Source: Dendrolimus kikuchii (taxonomy: Eukaryota > Arthropoda > Insecta > Lepidoptera > Lasiocampidae). From it: a DNA stretch of 64,000 bases. This document shows positions 22,435 to 38,240 of the stretch, one piece after another. The stretch is from the NCBI GenBank assembly GCA_019925095.2, contig CM034401.1, positions 10,141,338-10,205,337 of the forward strand, given 5' to 3'. The notes beneath the pieces are model-generated. The model worked only from the letters and a program-made list of their open reading frames with translations, had not been told where the DNA came from and did not search any database. The position numbers and the translations under genes were made by a program. How positions within the stretch are numbered: position 1 is the first letter of the stretch; each line of letters starts with the position of its first letter.

Positions 22435-23738
22435 CTTAGTCTGGCCATAAATACTGTGTTACAATTAAAAAGAAACAAAATATTACATTTAAATTTGGAA
22501 TCTGTCATTTTTATATGATTGTTCATTGTGTTTTCTCATTTTGGCGCCAATATATTGTATAACATTTTGCGATATTAAAATGGAGTGGGGCGATAAAGAG
22601 AACAATCGCTGTGATTGCATTGCACAAAGTAGGTATGGAGCCAAATGCAATTTTTAAAACTCTTCATACGCTTTGTATTGTTTGTGTACCGGGCTATATT
22701 AATAGGTACAATGGGACCTCCTATATTTGTGACAGAAAAAGATCTCGCCGTCTACGTAGTGTTCGTACGAAAAAGGTGGTCAAAACAGTAAGGAAAAGAA
22801 TTTGCATAAATCCTGTCCGAAAGCAAAAGATTTTATCTCGGAAGATGAAGATATCACATCTCATCACCTAAACCGTGTCGCGTATTTTAAAAGATGACTT
22901 AGGATTTGTAGCCTATAAGAGACGCACTGGTCATTTTTAACTCATAATTTTAAAAAGAATAGGGTGGTAAAATCGAAACAACTACTGAAGCGGTACGCAA
23001 AGGGAGGTCACAGAAAAATTTTGTTTGCGGATGAGAAAATTTTTACAATTGAGCAACATTTTAATAAACAAAATGACTGTATTTATGCTCAAAGCTCTAA
23101 GGAAGCTTCTCAATTAGTTGACAGAGTGCAACGTGGGCATTATCCGTCTTCAGTGATGGTTTGGTGGGGTGTTAGCTATGAAGGAGTGACTGAGCCATAT
23201 TTTTCTGCAAAAGGTATCAAAACATCGGCACAAGTGTATCAAGATACCATTCTTGAGAAGGTAGTTAAGCCCCTTAACAACACCATGTTCAATAATCAAG
23301 AATGGTCCTTCCAGCAAGACTCGGCGCCGGGTCATAAAGCTCGGTCCACGCAGTCTTGGTTGGAAACGAACGTTTCGGACTTCATCAGAGCTGAAGACTG
23401 GCTGTCGTCTAGTCCCTATCTTAATCCGCTGGATTAAGATTTATGGTCAGTTTTAGAGAGTACGGCTTGCTCTAAACGCCATCATAATTTGGAGTCCCTA
23501 AAACAATCCATACGATTGGCGGTAAAGAATTTTCCCATGGAAAGAGTGCGTGTGTCTATTGGTAACTGGCCTCAACGTTTAAAGGACTGTATTGCAACCA
23601 ATGGAGATCATTCGAATAAGCTTTTTATATTTTAAATGGTTTTATATTTATGTATTAAACTAACACACTGTAAAACTTATAAATGTTATTTTCAATAGAA
23701 AAAAAATTATTTGTTACAATATTTATGGCAAGACTAGG
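22435..23738 (+). mobile_element. maT-type mariner element, copy 1 (dead)
   Basis: The ends are imperfect inverted repeats: 'cttagtctggccataaatac' on the left and the complement of 'cctagtcttgccataaatat' on the right. They are flanked by TA at 22433-22434 and 23739-23740, the expected target duplication. The same element recurs at 49493-50771. The internal transposase is broken. Confidence 0.88.
22580..23619 (+). pseudogene. DD37D (maT) mariner transposase, broken copy 1
   Basis: The protein starts MEWGDKEN but is soon frameshifted relative to copy 2. From 22964 one frame reads KSKQLLKRYAKGGHRKILF, then ADEKIF (first catalytic D), MVWWGVSYEG, FQQDSAPGHKA (second D) and LNPLD (third D). Thirty-seven residues separate the last two acids, the spacing of the maT family. 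A TAA follows LNPLD at the codon where copy 2 has Tyr (YDLW). The region after TGHF is missing a base relative to an intact frame, and the C-terminus is shifted. Confidence 0.88.
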
Positions 23739-24466
23739 TACAAAACCTAATTAAGTTTTTATGTCAGTAAAATAGAATTATCTAGTAGGGTTTAAACCGC
23801 GGCTAAGCCGCGGAAGAACTCTAGCTACATAAGAATGTAAAAACTAGTTTTCTGCACTTCTCCAAATTTCAACGATACCAAACCTCACAAATCTCCATGG
23901 GCGCAATACGCTAAAAATGTCTAAAGATTTCTCTTTGGATATTAATATAATACAGATTCTATCAAATTTATGTCAATTATTGTTTGCGTTACCAAAAAGT
24001 CCCAATTTAAACAAAATATTACAAAAATCGTAATCAACTGTTTGTCTCCCTACGAAACTTACATTAATAGTGTTGATTCTTTTATTCCTTCATCAAATAA
24101 TAAAATACTGACACTATTGATATTCGTGCATCGTCAGCATGTGTACTGCAATAACAGAATCAATTAAATATACATTCCGGGTCAGCGAGCTGAGAAATGC
24201 ATTGGTTGAAATAGCTGTAGCGGCGCGCGGCGGTAGCATTCAGGAGTGGCGTAGCGCATATTCAAACCGCAGCTACGCTTCGCATTGAAGTGCAGAACTT
24301 TCTAGCACCTTTTAAGTACTTAATTTTATTACATTTACAAATATGTAAGGATATGTTTAACGGTCTGATTCATATTGAGTTAGAGTAAGTTTGAAAGCTT
24401 CTTTAAGAAGCCTACAAACTTACTCTAACTCCATATGAATAAAATCTTAAGAACTCACACTCTCTT
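23739..24466. other. Intergenic; near-perfect foldback at 24368-24440
   Basis: AT-rich DNA with a GC-richer, CpG-rich patch at about 24180-24290. A foldback with 26-bp arms (24368-24393 and 24415-24440, one mismatch) has a related imperfect copy at about 55847-55935. Confidence 0.5.
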
Positions 24467-24578
24467 AGACGAGCGAATACCCTACCACCTAGCTGTGGGT
24501 TGTTTTGTCACCTCTTACACAACAGGCCGCCCGGCCGGAGGAAATTGAAGTATTTTTCCGTTCATGCACAGATAAAAA
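24467..24578 (+). repeat. SINE-like family A, 3' fragment (copy 7)
   Basis: Only the last about 110 bp remain, from 'ccctaccacctagctgtggg' to 'cgttcatgcacagataaaaa'. Confidence 0.75.
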
Positions 24579-24981
24579 AACATTTTTAAGCATTTTTGCG
24601 AGCATTACGATGGAACATTCTTGCATAAATCCGAATTAAATATAATTATAATAACAACCTGTTTCAATAGTCTAGGAGTCTAGGTAGTCTGAAGAAATTG
24701 ATACCAGAGCAATAAGGCGGCCTTTTGCATTTAGTATTTGTAACCATTAATGACCATATTAGCTACTAGCAATTGCTTGCGTCTTCGTCCAATTGGGGCA
24801 GAGAGCAGATCTAAGTTGCCTTACCAAAAATTTTCAAGGGATTTCCGGGACATAAAGTACCGTAGATTTTAAACCCGGGCATTTGCTATCGATAAGCGAA
24901 AACCGCGGTGAATACTTTTTACGTGAATCCCGAAAAAACAGACAAAACCAAAAAAACTAAAGGCAATTTTATAATATTACT

Positions 24982-25240
24982 AGCTGTACCAGGCAGACGT
25001 GGTCCTTCCTGCCCTTAGAAATAAAAATCTAGAACCCGATTGCAGCGAAATTTACCGGGACCAATAGTTAATTTAAACCATTCTCGAATCCACTTTAATA
25101 AAAACAAAAAATCATCTAAATAGGTCCCACCGTTTAGGAAGACTTTAGCGGTGCCACCTACCGGTAGATCTATAATCTTAATCATCCCGGGACCCACTTG
25201 AACACACACAAAAATAATTTCACATAAATATTGGAACCCG
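24982..25240 (-). repeat. Family C repeat, reverse copy
   Basis: It begins 'tagctgtaccaggcagacgt' and contains the complements of 'tctagatttttatttctaag', 'ggtagatggcaccgctaaa' and 'gtgggtcccgggatg' seen at 39200-39450. Confidence 0.8.
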
Positions 25241-25244
25241 ATTA

Positions 25245-25570
25245 CAGCTAAATTAATTATTTTACATGTATTTTATCAATAAAATAGCTCCGACCAAAGC
25301 ATCTGTTTTAAACAATATTCAGTTTTTTTACATCCTCTTTGACGATATTTGCAGCACGCATTCTGTCAATTCTATGTCAAACGGCATAAGGTTACATTAA
25401 AAAGTTTATATTGTCCAAAGCACTAAGGTTAGTTTGGATATAATTTGACATGGTGGTTTAGTATTCTTAAATTTTCTAATTTTCAGCACAATTTTCTTAT
25501 TTTTTTCTTTCATAAGAACCTTCTCCTGGCAATAACAAACACCAAAAAAGAATTAGCTAAATTGGTAAAT
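25245..25570 (+). repeat. Family F repeat, copy 1 (inverted partner at 37.97-38.24 kb)
   Basis: It carries 'ttttacatgtattttatcaa', 'catcctctttgacgatattt' and 'ctttcataagaaccttctcc', all present in reverse complement at 37970-38240. In both places it adjoins family C sequence, so C and F probably belong to one composite repeat. Confidence 0.8.
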
Positions 25571-25578
25571 AGGGATTC

Positions 25579-25579
<1 letters not shown>

Positions 25580-25642
<63 letters not shown>
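25580..25642. repeat. (AT)n microsatellite
   Basis: About 60 bp of uninterrupted AT dinucleotide; the apparent YIYI peptide is a by-product. Confidence 0.95.
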
Positions 25643-25643
<1 letters not shown>

Positions 25644-27454
25644 TTATAGATTGCACAATATAATTATATTCCGCGTATGTCTTATATAGTTTGCAGTTAT
25701 TGCAGTTTTTGTGTACAATAAAATACTACATGCTATGTATTCTATTCTACAAACACCTAAGTAAAAATGATCAAATCAATTTACTTATTCTTGATCACTT
25801 TACAAAACAATTTCTACAAATAAACTTTTTTAATTGTTAATAAAATATAAATAGTTAAATTCAATGTACACATTCATTATTAAAATATAATATTACTGAT
25901 ATACCCTAGAGACTACGAGGTAAATTAAAATATAAAACGAGAGCCAATTCGAAAAGAATATCGAAATAGTAGAACGGAGATATTTTAACCTTCGTTGGCG
26001 GCAGAATGAGATGATAACAAGGCGTTTAATATTCCAGTCACGAAAGGTCGATCCACCTGCTTTTCATATCACGACAATTGCCGACGTCGTGGAGTCGGCT
26101 CTCGTCGGAATGACAATTCCTGTCTATGAAAATCAATTGGGGAAAACGAGGAGTCCCGGCCCGGCGACAATTCCAATTTCATTAATAGCTTCCGTCGACG
26201 AACGCGCTTACCATCGCACCGTCCCCCGCAGATACCGTTTACTCTCATTCTAATTATTCAAGGTCTGCTTTGTTTACAGACTTCTATAAATATCGACAAC
26301 AATGGTGGGAAATTAAGTTCTACGATGCGTAATCAAATCTTAATAGAATGCTCGTACAAGTAACAAAAATGTGAAAAACACGGAAATTAAAGGTTGATTT
26401 TCTAACCTAGGTTTTTAATATTTTTATAAACAACTTTAACCGAATTATCATAAGAAACTACGTTCAATATAATCACTAATTATTGATAAAGATAGTCGAT
26501 TATTATATTAAGTTATAGGCATAATAATATTACATTATGATACGATTCAAAGGAACAATTATCGTGAGCGCGGGGCGCAAATAATTTATTTATTTGTTAC
26601 CATCACAATCTTTTGTAGTTTCTGAAAGTATAAAAATGGACATTGTTAAATATATGTATGTACAAAATTAAAACTATAATATTCTTTTTTTTTCAGTGCC
26701 GCGGATGCACATAGGATAGTTTTTATCCCGAAAAATAGGATAGTTTCCGTGATAAAAATATATTTGTCTCTCTGTTTCTTATGCTTTTACGAAAAAACTA
26801 TTGGACCGGTTTGGTTGAAATTCAGTATATATGTAACTAGGGTATTCCCTAGTGAACTCTAGTTTGATTTATTTACCGAAATTTACAAAATCATCTTGAA
26901 AATTTCCTAAAAGAAATTACTTACAAATTCTAATAATAAAAATGTTCTAGAAGCCGAGTTCGGTTGCAGTGAACGCTGTATGTACAATAGGGCCCTGACT
27001 TAGAAGCCAAGCGTATTCTTATACGGCTTTACATAACTAATTTTCATCAGGAATATAAATATTATGTAGGGACCTTAGATACTTTATATAAATAAACAAA
27101 CCAACACATTTATACTTCTTGTATATTTTGGCGATATATGATTGGGAGACTATTTGTTTTCGAAGCTCCGAATTTGCTATCTGACGAGGAGTCTGCACTC
27201 TAATTTGTGATTGAAGATTACCATTTCTGTAACTCTAGACGACGTTATCTCAAGTAGTATTCACCTTGCTTTCTGTTTCTTTCTTTGTGTCTATACTATA
27301 AAATCCACGTTTACATTTAGCTACACTGTTGCAAAGTATTCTGAAGAATTATACAGTCTCATCATCTCATATAATAATTCCTGTGATTAATTAATACAGG
27401 TAAATGCATGTCAATCTGCGCACAGTGAACAATTCCGTAGATGTGACTTATAAT
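25643..27454. other. AT-rich DNA with a GC-richer non-repetitive island at about 25985-26255
   Basis: The island stands out from the AT-rich flanks. An 80-codon + strand frame spans it, but neither strand gives a recognised domain. Near 26690-26850 the sequence carries repeat-type blocks ('gatagtttttatcccgaaaa'). Confidence 0.35.
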
Positions 27455-27469
27455 AATAATAATAATAAT

Positions 27470-27574
27470 CCCGCAGGGGGGCTTTGTGGTCCCGCAGGGG
27501 GGCTTTGTGGTCCCGCAGGGGGGCTTTGTGGTCCCGCAGGGGGGCTTTGTGGTCCCGCAGGGGGGCTTTGTGGC
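27470..27574 (+). repeat. 21-bp tandem repeat, five units
   Basis: The unit 'ccgcaggggggctttgtggt' plus one C repeats five times without divergence, following an (AAT)n run. Because 21 is a multiple of three it translates as PAGGLCG repeats, but there is no evidence of coding. It leads into LINE-like DNA. Confidence 0.9.
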
Positions 27575-28195
27575 GAAGCCTTAGGCGAGTAGCGACACCT
27601 CGTACCTGACTCCGGGGGCCAAGGCAAGGCCCCCGCCTCCGTGCTTGCCTTAACCAGCCGGCACGGAGTGGAGATCGCTAGAGCTAAGACTCAAGCTCCA
27701 GGGGTGGAAGTGATAAATGGCCTAACGTCGGAAGTAGCTTCGGTGAACCTGCAGCCCACCTCTCTACACCCCTTAGCCACTCACACCCATGTTGCCCCTG
27801 TCTTATATGGCATTTTTTGGGGCCCATGCAGGGAGTGGCGAGTCACCGTCTGCCCATTTTTCCATGTTCCCTGAACATTGCGACGGGCAGACGCCATAGT
27901 CCCCATATTCCCAGACCCCTAGTACCATTAGCAGTTCACCACAATAGCCCGGTACTTTTTGTCCTCATTTCCCACAATAGTTCTACACTGGCCGGGGCTT
28001 GTCCTTGGGTGCATTACTATATGGTGTAGACAGGGATAATCGCCGGTCAGTGTCACGCCACATTTACATCAAATTTGTCAAAGGGCCTCTACGTGTTGGC
28101 CTTTCCATGGCCCCACGCAAGCCCTCCAAAAGTCCGGGCCATTTTTATGGCCCGTGGTCTACAAAGACATACATTATAATAATAATAATATAAAC
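27575..28195 (+). mobile_element. Probable LINE-derived segment ending in a TAA-rich tail
   Basis: GC-rich DNA unlike its flanks ends in '(ataat)n' and sits after an (AAT)n tract, the usual look of a LINE 3' region. No RT domain can be read. It includes 'gggagtggcgagtcaccgtc' and 'gacgggcagacgccatagtc'. Assignment is by general character only. Confidence 0.4.
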
Positions 28196-28475
28196 TTTAT
28201 TTCAGACCGAGGTCCATATTTCGTTAATGTGTTAGTTACAATTATCTTCTAGATTAATGTTAGTAGTGTTAATAATATTTATTCTTAGAATATTTAAGAC
28301 TTTTTTTTAAGCCACTTATTTTAAGCCGATGACTACCCCTATCCAATGTTCTTGGAAGGGGCAGTCAAATCTGACCGCAATAGCCTTCAGAAGGCTTTTG
28401 GTGCTGCCGCGCAAGCGCTGCATCAGCGAAGCGGATTTTTTCCGGATAATCGCCTTAAAACCATCTGTGTATGTA
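28196..28475. other. Intergenic
   Basis: Nothing recognised. Confidence 0.35.
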
Positions 28476-29129
28476 TGTTACGGGAAATTTGACAAATCCG
28501 GTCACTATGAATAATGACCGGTCTGTATAAATAATGCCCCCATCATCAGTAAGCAATATAAATAAAACTGTATGATTATTCACTTTTTCCGGTCAGTATG
28601 AATAATGACAATCTTATGTTGGGCAATATAATAAAACACAGATGAACTTTAGTTTATTGTTTATTAAATGAGGTTAGGATATAATTATTTATTATTTGAG
28701 ATATGAAGTGAATTTTGGGTGGTTATAAAAAAATAACTACGATGGCTAAGGCGGGAGCTTCGCTTCGCTTCGCCCCCGCCATAGTCTTCTAACCTATATT
28801 AAAAATATTCGGATGTGTTCATAATAAATAACAGTGCCATATAACTATACCCTACCCCTAAATGAAGTATACTTACATAATTCTTACAGGAAGAATCGAA
28901 TTTATCACACTGTCCGTCTAGAAATAGGGAAGTATTCATAGTGCCTGGTCCAAGTGATATATTCAAGTTATTGCAAATCGTGATTTTTAAATGGACCACG
29001 GGCCGTTGGACATTTTTAATATGGGCCGGCTAAAGTTATTAATTTATCCAATTTACCGACGCTCTTGGTCATTATTCATAATAATCGATCCATATTAATA
29101 ATGCCCGATTAATCAAATTGCCCGTAACA
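28476..29129. mobile_element. MITE-like element with subterminal repeats
   Basis: Imperfect 17-bp inverted repeats (one mismatch) lie at 28476-28492 ('tgttacgggaaatttga') and 29113-29129. Copies of 'tatgaataatgac' occur near 28500 and 28595 and, inverted, near 29070. There is no transposase. Confidence 0.55.
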
Positions 29130-30234
29130 TATATATTATCACCATCATAAAACGTCAAAGTTTTCAAAACACACTTTACAATTTGAAAGCGAATATCTCC
29201 CAATCTTATTAAAAACTTACTTATTAAAAAAATATGTACACAGGAATGTACTATGAAACTTATTTTCCCCAATTGTACCTCATATGCATGGCAGCCACCA
29301 CTGCGATACAACTAATTATAATAACTTACTTTTTTCGTAATTTCGCTATTTCATTGTATAGAACATATAAGTTGCACCTTTGTGAACATTTTTATTTCTA
29401 CAAACAATGATACAGAGGAAGGGACAAGGATTCTGGTTCTGCCTAAATAACTACTATAGACCCCTAAAAACAATGTGTAATATGCTATGGATATGTTATA
29501 TGAATATGTTATTGATGTTTTAATTTAAATAAAGAATCCAAATGGTTGATCGTTATACAGACAATACAAATGGAAAAGGGTCTTATATTTTTTTAACGAA
29601 ATAGGACGGATTGAGCGATAAGAGGATTATTCACATGAATCATCCTAATACAGTTAATACGAATTATAATATATGAGAAACGAATTCAAATATATACCAA
29701 ACTCGGAAGTTAAAAGTTAAGTATCGAACCCAAAAATATTAGAAATTACTATCGTCCAGTATAACGTGATTCTAAATAGTTCCTTAATACTATAATATAA
29801 TTAGATAGTGCCTCAGTCAGAGCTTGGACACCGAAAAAAAGGAGGCGGTTATAGTCTAAATTCGTAGGAGCTTTTCTTTTCGGTGTTGTTCTCTTTAATT
29901 TCAACTAAACGGTTTTTAGCAACAAAAATTGGTAAAATAGGTTTTGTTGAATAAACCGGTTTCGAAAAAGTTTTTACAGCACACCTTCAATTTTAACACA
30001 CATCCCTTAATTCCTCCATTACTTGTTGAACCTTTTCAGTTGCTTGGAAAGAAGCATATGTTATTCCTCTCCCCGGAAAGCCAAATTTTTCGCCCTTTTC
30101 TGAACTCCGTCCAATTTCCATTATTCCTTTCCTTCCCAAAGTTTTATAACGCCTAGTCCACAAGCAATTTAGTACTTTCTTTTCACAAAATTTATTAACG
30201 AATTCCTTCCAATCCGGGTTTTGTCCAGGCCACA
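29130..30234. other. AT-rich intergenic DNA; one unassigned minus-strand ORF
   Basis: The only frame that looks protein-like is 29993-30256 (-), with WPGQNPDWKEFVNKFCEKK and FPGRGITYASFQATEKVQQV. It overlaps the edge of a LINE relic and may be transposon-derived. I do not recognise it. Confidence 0.35.
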
Positions 30235-34389
<4,155 letters not shown>

Positions 34390-34530
34390 ACTGTTCGCCG
34401 TCAGTTGAATGTTTGCCCCCACTTCCTTCGAGAGCGACAATATGTTAGTAGATCCTTTGGTATTGGACTTAACCAGTTTCCATCAGGTACGCCATCAGCC
34501 TGTCTACTGTACTTCAGCAATAAAAAGTAC
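34390..34530 (-). repeat. SINE-like family A, degenerate 5' fragment
   Basis: The complement carries 'ttattgctgaagtacag' and the 'gatggaaa' block, matching the divergent subtype at 3546. It is short and diverged. Confidence 0.45.
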
Positions 34531-34734
34531 AGAGTAATATTTTTTCCCACGATATATATATATATATAGGCCCGAATCCTGACAGTGTATATGTCTTTTT
34601 ATTTTTTTCTTATTTAATAATCGTATTCGAGATTACCGATCTACGAAACTCATCAATCTGCCTTGGACAAGTATGGCAGGCAATTACTAAGCTACTATTC
34701 ATGATATTTAACATATATAAATTTAAAAAAAATA

Positions 34735-34780
34735 TTTTACTCTGACGTTTCGGCCACTTTTCACTATCATAGTAAGATAA
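34735..34780 (-). mobile_element. Penelope-type terminal fragment with 'agtggccgaaacgtc'
   Basis: The minus strand reads 'gtgaaaagtggccgaaacgtc' in two overlapping pieces, as in the motif at 43043-43084. The 5' arm of the hairpin is eroded here. Confidence 0.5.
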
Positions 34781-35503
34781 AAAAATACTATAATAATAGT
34801 TGTCTCGACCTTTATTCTAGAAACAGCTGAAAGGTTAACCGTAAAGCTCTCACAACCAGATCAATCTAAAATCGAGCAAAATATAACTAGGAGTTTCTAT
34901 TGAAACTTTTGATTATATTTAAAATTCAAATACATATATTTACAGTACATTAAATCTTACAGTCTAATTAATTAATTACAGATTCGGATTCAGCGTATCA
35001 AAATACATAAGAATAGAGTAAAAAAGATCAAGTACAGACCACTTTTTCATTTTTTGTGGTCCTATGTTATTATACCAAAATAAGAAAGTTGACCCCGGGC
35101 TTCAAAACAGGCGTTCCGAACGCAACCTGGTTTTAACACTCAGATCGTGATGACGTAGCTAAATAATGAACTATAATCTCGCATTTATCTTACTCAGAAA
35201 CATATTCGAATAAAGAATTTTTAAAGATGTGTTAATTAAATTTTAGTAACAAAACAACTAGACTCAAATAAAGTTATTCAAATAAAAAATTCTGAATTAA
35301 AATTCCTCCATTTTGTTTAAGGAGTCAAAATATTTAGTTAGATGAACTTGACACTTTATAAATGAAAATGTTATTAACAGAATATTAGAAAGAAATCTTG
35401 ACATTAATTCACGTTCCAAAATGTGTTTCAGGTCACTAGCGTACCTGTGGCCGTCGTTATTCACCCTGACATTAAAAATAACAACAGCACTGTATTGGCA
35501 ATA
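34781..35503. other. AT-rich region upstream of the first His-rich gene
   Basis: No gene is seen. The last about 80 bp include an 'accctgacatta' stretch that may correspond to the 'CCTTGACAGTA' motif upstream of the two other complete paralogues. Confidence 0.35.
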
Positions 35504-35517
35504 CTATAAAAGCTGTC
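35504..35517 (+). promoter_or_regulatory. TATA box region of His-rich gene 1
   Basis: CTATAAAAGCTGTC is identical to 45746-45759 upstream of gene 3, 77 bp before the ATG. About 30 bp downstream, 'gtatcatttgg' could serve as initiator, similar to 'gtatcattcag' before gene 2. Confidence 0.7.
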
Positions 35518-35580
35518 AGAAAATATCAACAGGTATCATTTGGTAATCATTACTCAACAGAACCAGGAGAACAGGACACA

Positions 35581-36306
35581 ATGAGGACCGTTACAGCATT
35601 GTGCTTACTGGCGGTGGTCGGTGCCGCCCTCTGCAGGAACACGCGGCACAGGAGAAACGCCGACCTCGAAGCCGCCGCCTCCAATAAATGGGAGAAAGGC
35701 GGTGGCGGCGAACACTACGGCGACCACCACGGCGAACATGGTGACCATGGGGACAAGGGATACAAGGGATTCCATGAACACGACTTTGGCAAGAAAGGGC
35801 ATTCGGATCACGAAGGCCACAAAGGTTATTACGGCGAAGACGGCGGACACAAGAAACATCACCATCATGACGATGGCTACTACGGAGAACACAATTACGG
35901 TGAGAAAGGGGAAAAGGGACAAGGCTTCGAAGAAAAGGGCCACTATCACAAAGGGCATGACACGAAAGGGTACCACGGGATTCATAAAATAGACGAGTTC
36001 AAGAAGGACAAGCACTTCCACGATAAGCACGGTGAGTCTGGATTCGAAGAAGAATACGGTGGCCACCACCACGAAGGAGGCTATAAGGAGGGCGGTCACT
36101 TCGCCAAGGGTCACAAAGACGGTGGATTCCATGAACACGGACACGGCTCAAAGGGCCATCACGAGAAGGGCGGCCACCACCACGACCATAAAGGGCATCA
36201 CGACGAGGGTGGCCACGATGAATATTACGGCCACCACAGCGACCACGGTGACAAGGGTGGCCACGAAGAACACAAAGGATGGGGCTGGAAAAAGGGTCAT
36301 AAATGA
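35581..36306 (+). CDS. Secreted His/Gly/Lys-rich protein 1
   Basis: The protein has 241 residues. A signal peptide (MRTVTALCLLAVVGAALC) is followed by a basic RHRR site and then NADLEAAAS, so a short propeptide may be removed. The rest is low-complexity His, Gly, Lys, Glu and Asp, with relatively more Tyr than its paralogues (GYYGEDGG). A conserved island, KIDEFKKDKHFHDKHGESGF, lies about mid-protein, and the C-terminus is GWGWKKGHK. No Cys follows the signal region and there is no membrane helix. Such proteins can bind divalent metals and act outside the cell. The family resembles insect 'histidine-rich glycoprotein-like' or DUF4779-type proteins as I recall them, but no function is established here. 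Single exon, TATA box 77 bp upstream, AATAAA at 36375. Confidence 0.88.
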   Translation: MRTVTALCLLAVVGAALCRNTRHRRNADLEAAASNKWEKGGGGEHYGDHHGEHGDHGDKGYKGFHEHDFGKKGHSDHEGHKGYYGEDGGHKKHHHHDDGYYGEHNYGEKGEKGQGFEEKGHYHKGHDTKGYHGIHKIDEFKKDKHFHDKHGESGFEEEYGGHHHEGGYKEGGHFAKGHKDGGFHEHGHGSKGHHEKGGHHHDHKGHHDEGGHDEYYGHHSDHGDKGGHEEHKGWGWKKGHK

Positions 36307-36374
36307 TTTAATTAAATGATAAGATATTTTATAACACTTGTTTTACTGTTATTGTTACTATTTTGTGATACGAA

Positions 36375-36380
36375 AATAAA
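36375..36380 (+). terminator. Polyadenylation signal of His-rich gene 1
   Basis: AATAAA about 70 bp after the stop codon. Confidence 0.6.
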
Positions 36381-36624
36381 CATTATTATTTTGATTATTT
36401 ATTAATCCTTGTTTACTCGCACGCAAATATAAAACATTACGACAAATTTATGTTACTCATATTATATAAAAAAATCATTACCTCTAGAAAGAATATTGGA
36501 ACATGAAATATAAGGAACTAGCGGTCGCCCAGTGTACTCGATACTCGACTTCAGAACTAAGAGAATATTTAATTTTAAAAGAATCTTTTTTTTTGTCCTT
36601 TATCTCGTGCGATTTGGCGCGGAG

Positions 36625-36965
36625 ATATGGTCTAAGATGGAGCACGCTTACCTAGAAGGTACCCATACACACGGGACTTGAAAACACCCAGGTTCTCCAG
36701 CAGTGAGTTCCACTCCTTTGCGGCGCGCATAATGAAGGTGGACTCAAAGGGCTTTGTTCGTTTAAGTGGTATGTGCACCATTTAGCGGTGCCGCATGCCA
36801 ATGCGTCTGGTTGTCCGATGATGGAAGAGAGACGGCGGGATAAGATTGAAAAGCTCCAATGCACACTCTCCAAAATATATCCGATAGAAAACCGATAAGC
36901 TGACAACCGGTATTGACAATCGTAATGCTTGCTTATGCTTTGCTCGCGTAGGCCTTAGAGGTCTA
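36625..36965 (-). pseudogene. LINE ORF2 C-terminal relic
   Basis: On the minus strand one frame reads KPFESTFIMRAAKEWNSLLE and then NLGVFKSRVYGYLLG, the typical end of an insect LINE ORF2 protein. Upstream sequence changes frame. No catalytic part is present. Confidence 0.6.
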
Positions 36966-37964
36966 CGCGAGCAAAACTTAGATGTGTATGGCAAGATATA
37001 GAATTATGATAACTGTAAATATGAATAATATTTATAGTAAATGCAGTTCTAAATTCAAAACTACAAATTAGATTTTTTCTTCCTGTACTATTAAAATATT
37101 TCATTTTAGAATCGTATTGTAACATGTCTAAATCCGACATACGTCTAGATAAAATATAGCTAGTAGATACAATATATTGCATAGGGCTTTTATAAGGCAT
37201 AAAACATCTATAATACAATAAATCTGTAGAGTGGTGGAGTTTGTACAAGGAATTTAAAAATGAATTACGGACGCTACTTCGGATTGTTAGCTTCCAAAAA
37301 TACAAGTTTTAGAATTTTTATCTGCCTGACTGTCAAAGCATCAGGTGAAAACTACTGAACCGATTTAAATGAAATTCGACACAGAGCTACCTTATATTCC
37401 GAGTAGACACTTTGAATACTTTATATGCAAAGAAACAACGTCATTTCCGTGGCATAGACGAATATATTAAAAAAGATGGCGGTCTGGTTGCATGTTATGG
37501 TGCTGCCGTTAAAATTCGCTAACAAATACATAATTATGTCGTCATGGTAACGCGAACGATGTTTCGAAAATCCGCACAAGTGGCCATTTTAATCCCGCTG
37601 ATTCTTTAAAAGACTAAATATATTTTTATTTGTTTCTCTCCTTTTTCAGTTTGATACTCAAAAAATAGGGTGAATAAAATAATTTGATCAAAAAGAGAAT
37701 CTTCCATTTACTATCCACTATTAGATTTTTTTTAAATCGGAAGACAAATTCGTATTTGTATATCTCTACCCTAAGCTAATCACGCTTCTGTTATGCTGTG
37801 TGCTCATTTTAGCATTGCAAATGAATCGGACTAGCAGGAAATATTATCAAAATCATAACAATTGTTTATAGGATTATTGGTATAATCTATATATATAAAA
37901 ATGAATCCCTTGGTCACGCCATCACGCGTGAACGGCGGGACCGATTTCGCGAATTCTTTTTTTG
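36966..37964. other. AT-rich intergenic DNA
   Basis: No gene is seen. Repeat-type sequence near 37300-37460 ('aaactactgaaccgatttaa'). Confidence 0.4.
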
Positions 37965-38240
37965 TTGTGTTTGTTACTGTCAGGAGAAGGTTCTTATGAA
38001 AGAAAAAAATAAGAAAATTGGGCGGAAAATTAGAAAATTTAAGAATACTTAACCACAATATAAAATTATTTCTAATCTAACCTTAGTGCTTTGGACAATA
38101 TAAACTTTTTAATGTAACCTTATGACGTTTGACATAGAATTGACAGAATGCAAATATCGTCAAAGAGGATGTAAAAAACTGAATATTGTTTAAAACAGAT
38201 GCTTCGGTCGCAGTTATTTTATTGATAAAATACATGTAAA
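37965..38240 (-). repeat. Family F repeat, copy 2 (inverted)
   Basis: Reverse complement of 25245-25570; it leads directly into the family C array. Confidence 0.8.

Noticed and set aside
25445..25642. ORF ending in an Ile-Tyr repeat
   Set aside because: The C-terminal half is an (AT)n microsatellite and the rest is family F repeat.
27470..27574. Possible CRISPR-like array
   Set aside because: Units are directly contiguous with no spacers; it is a eukaryotic minisatellite.
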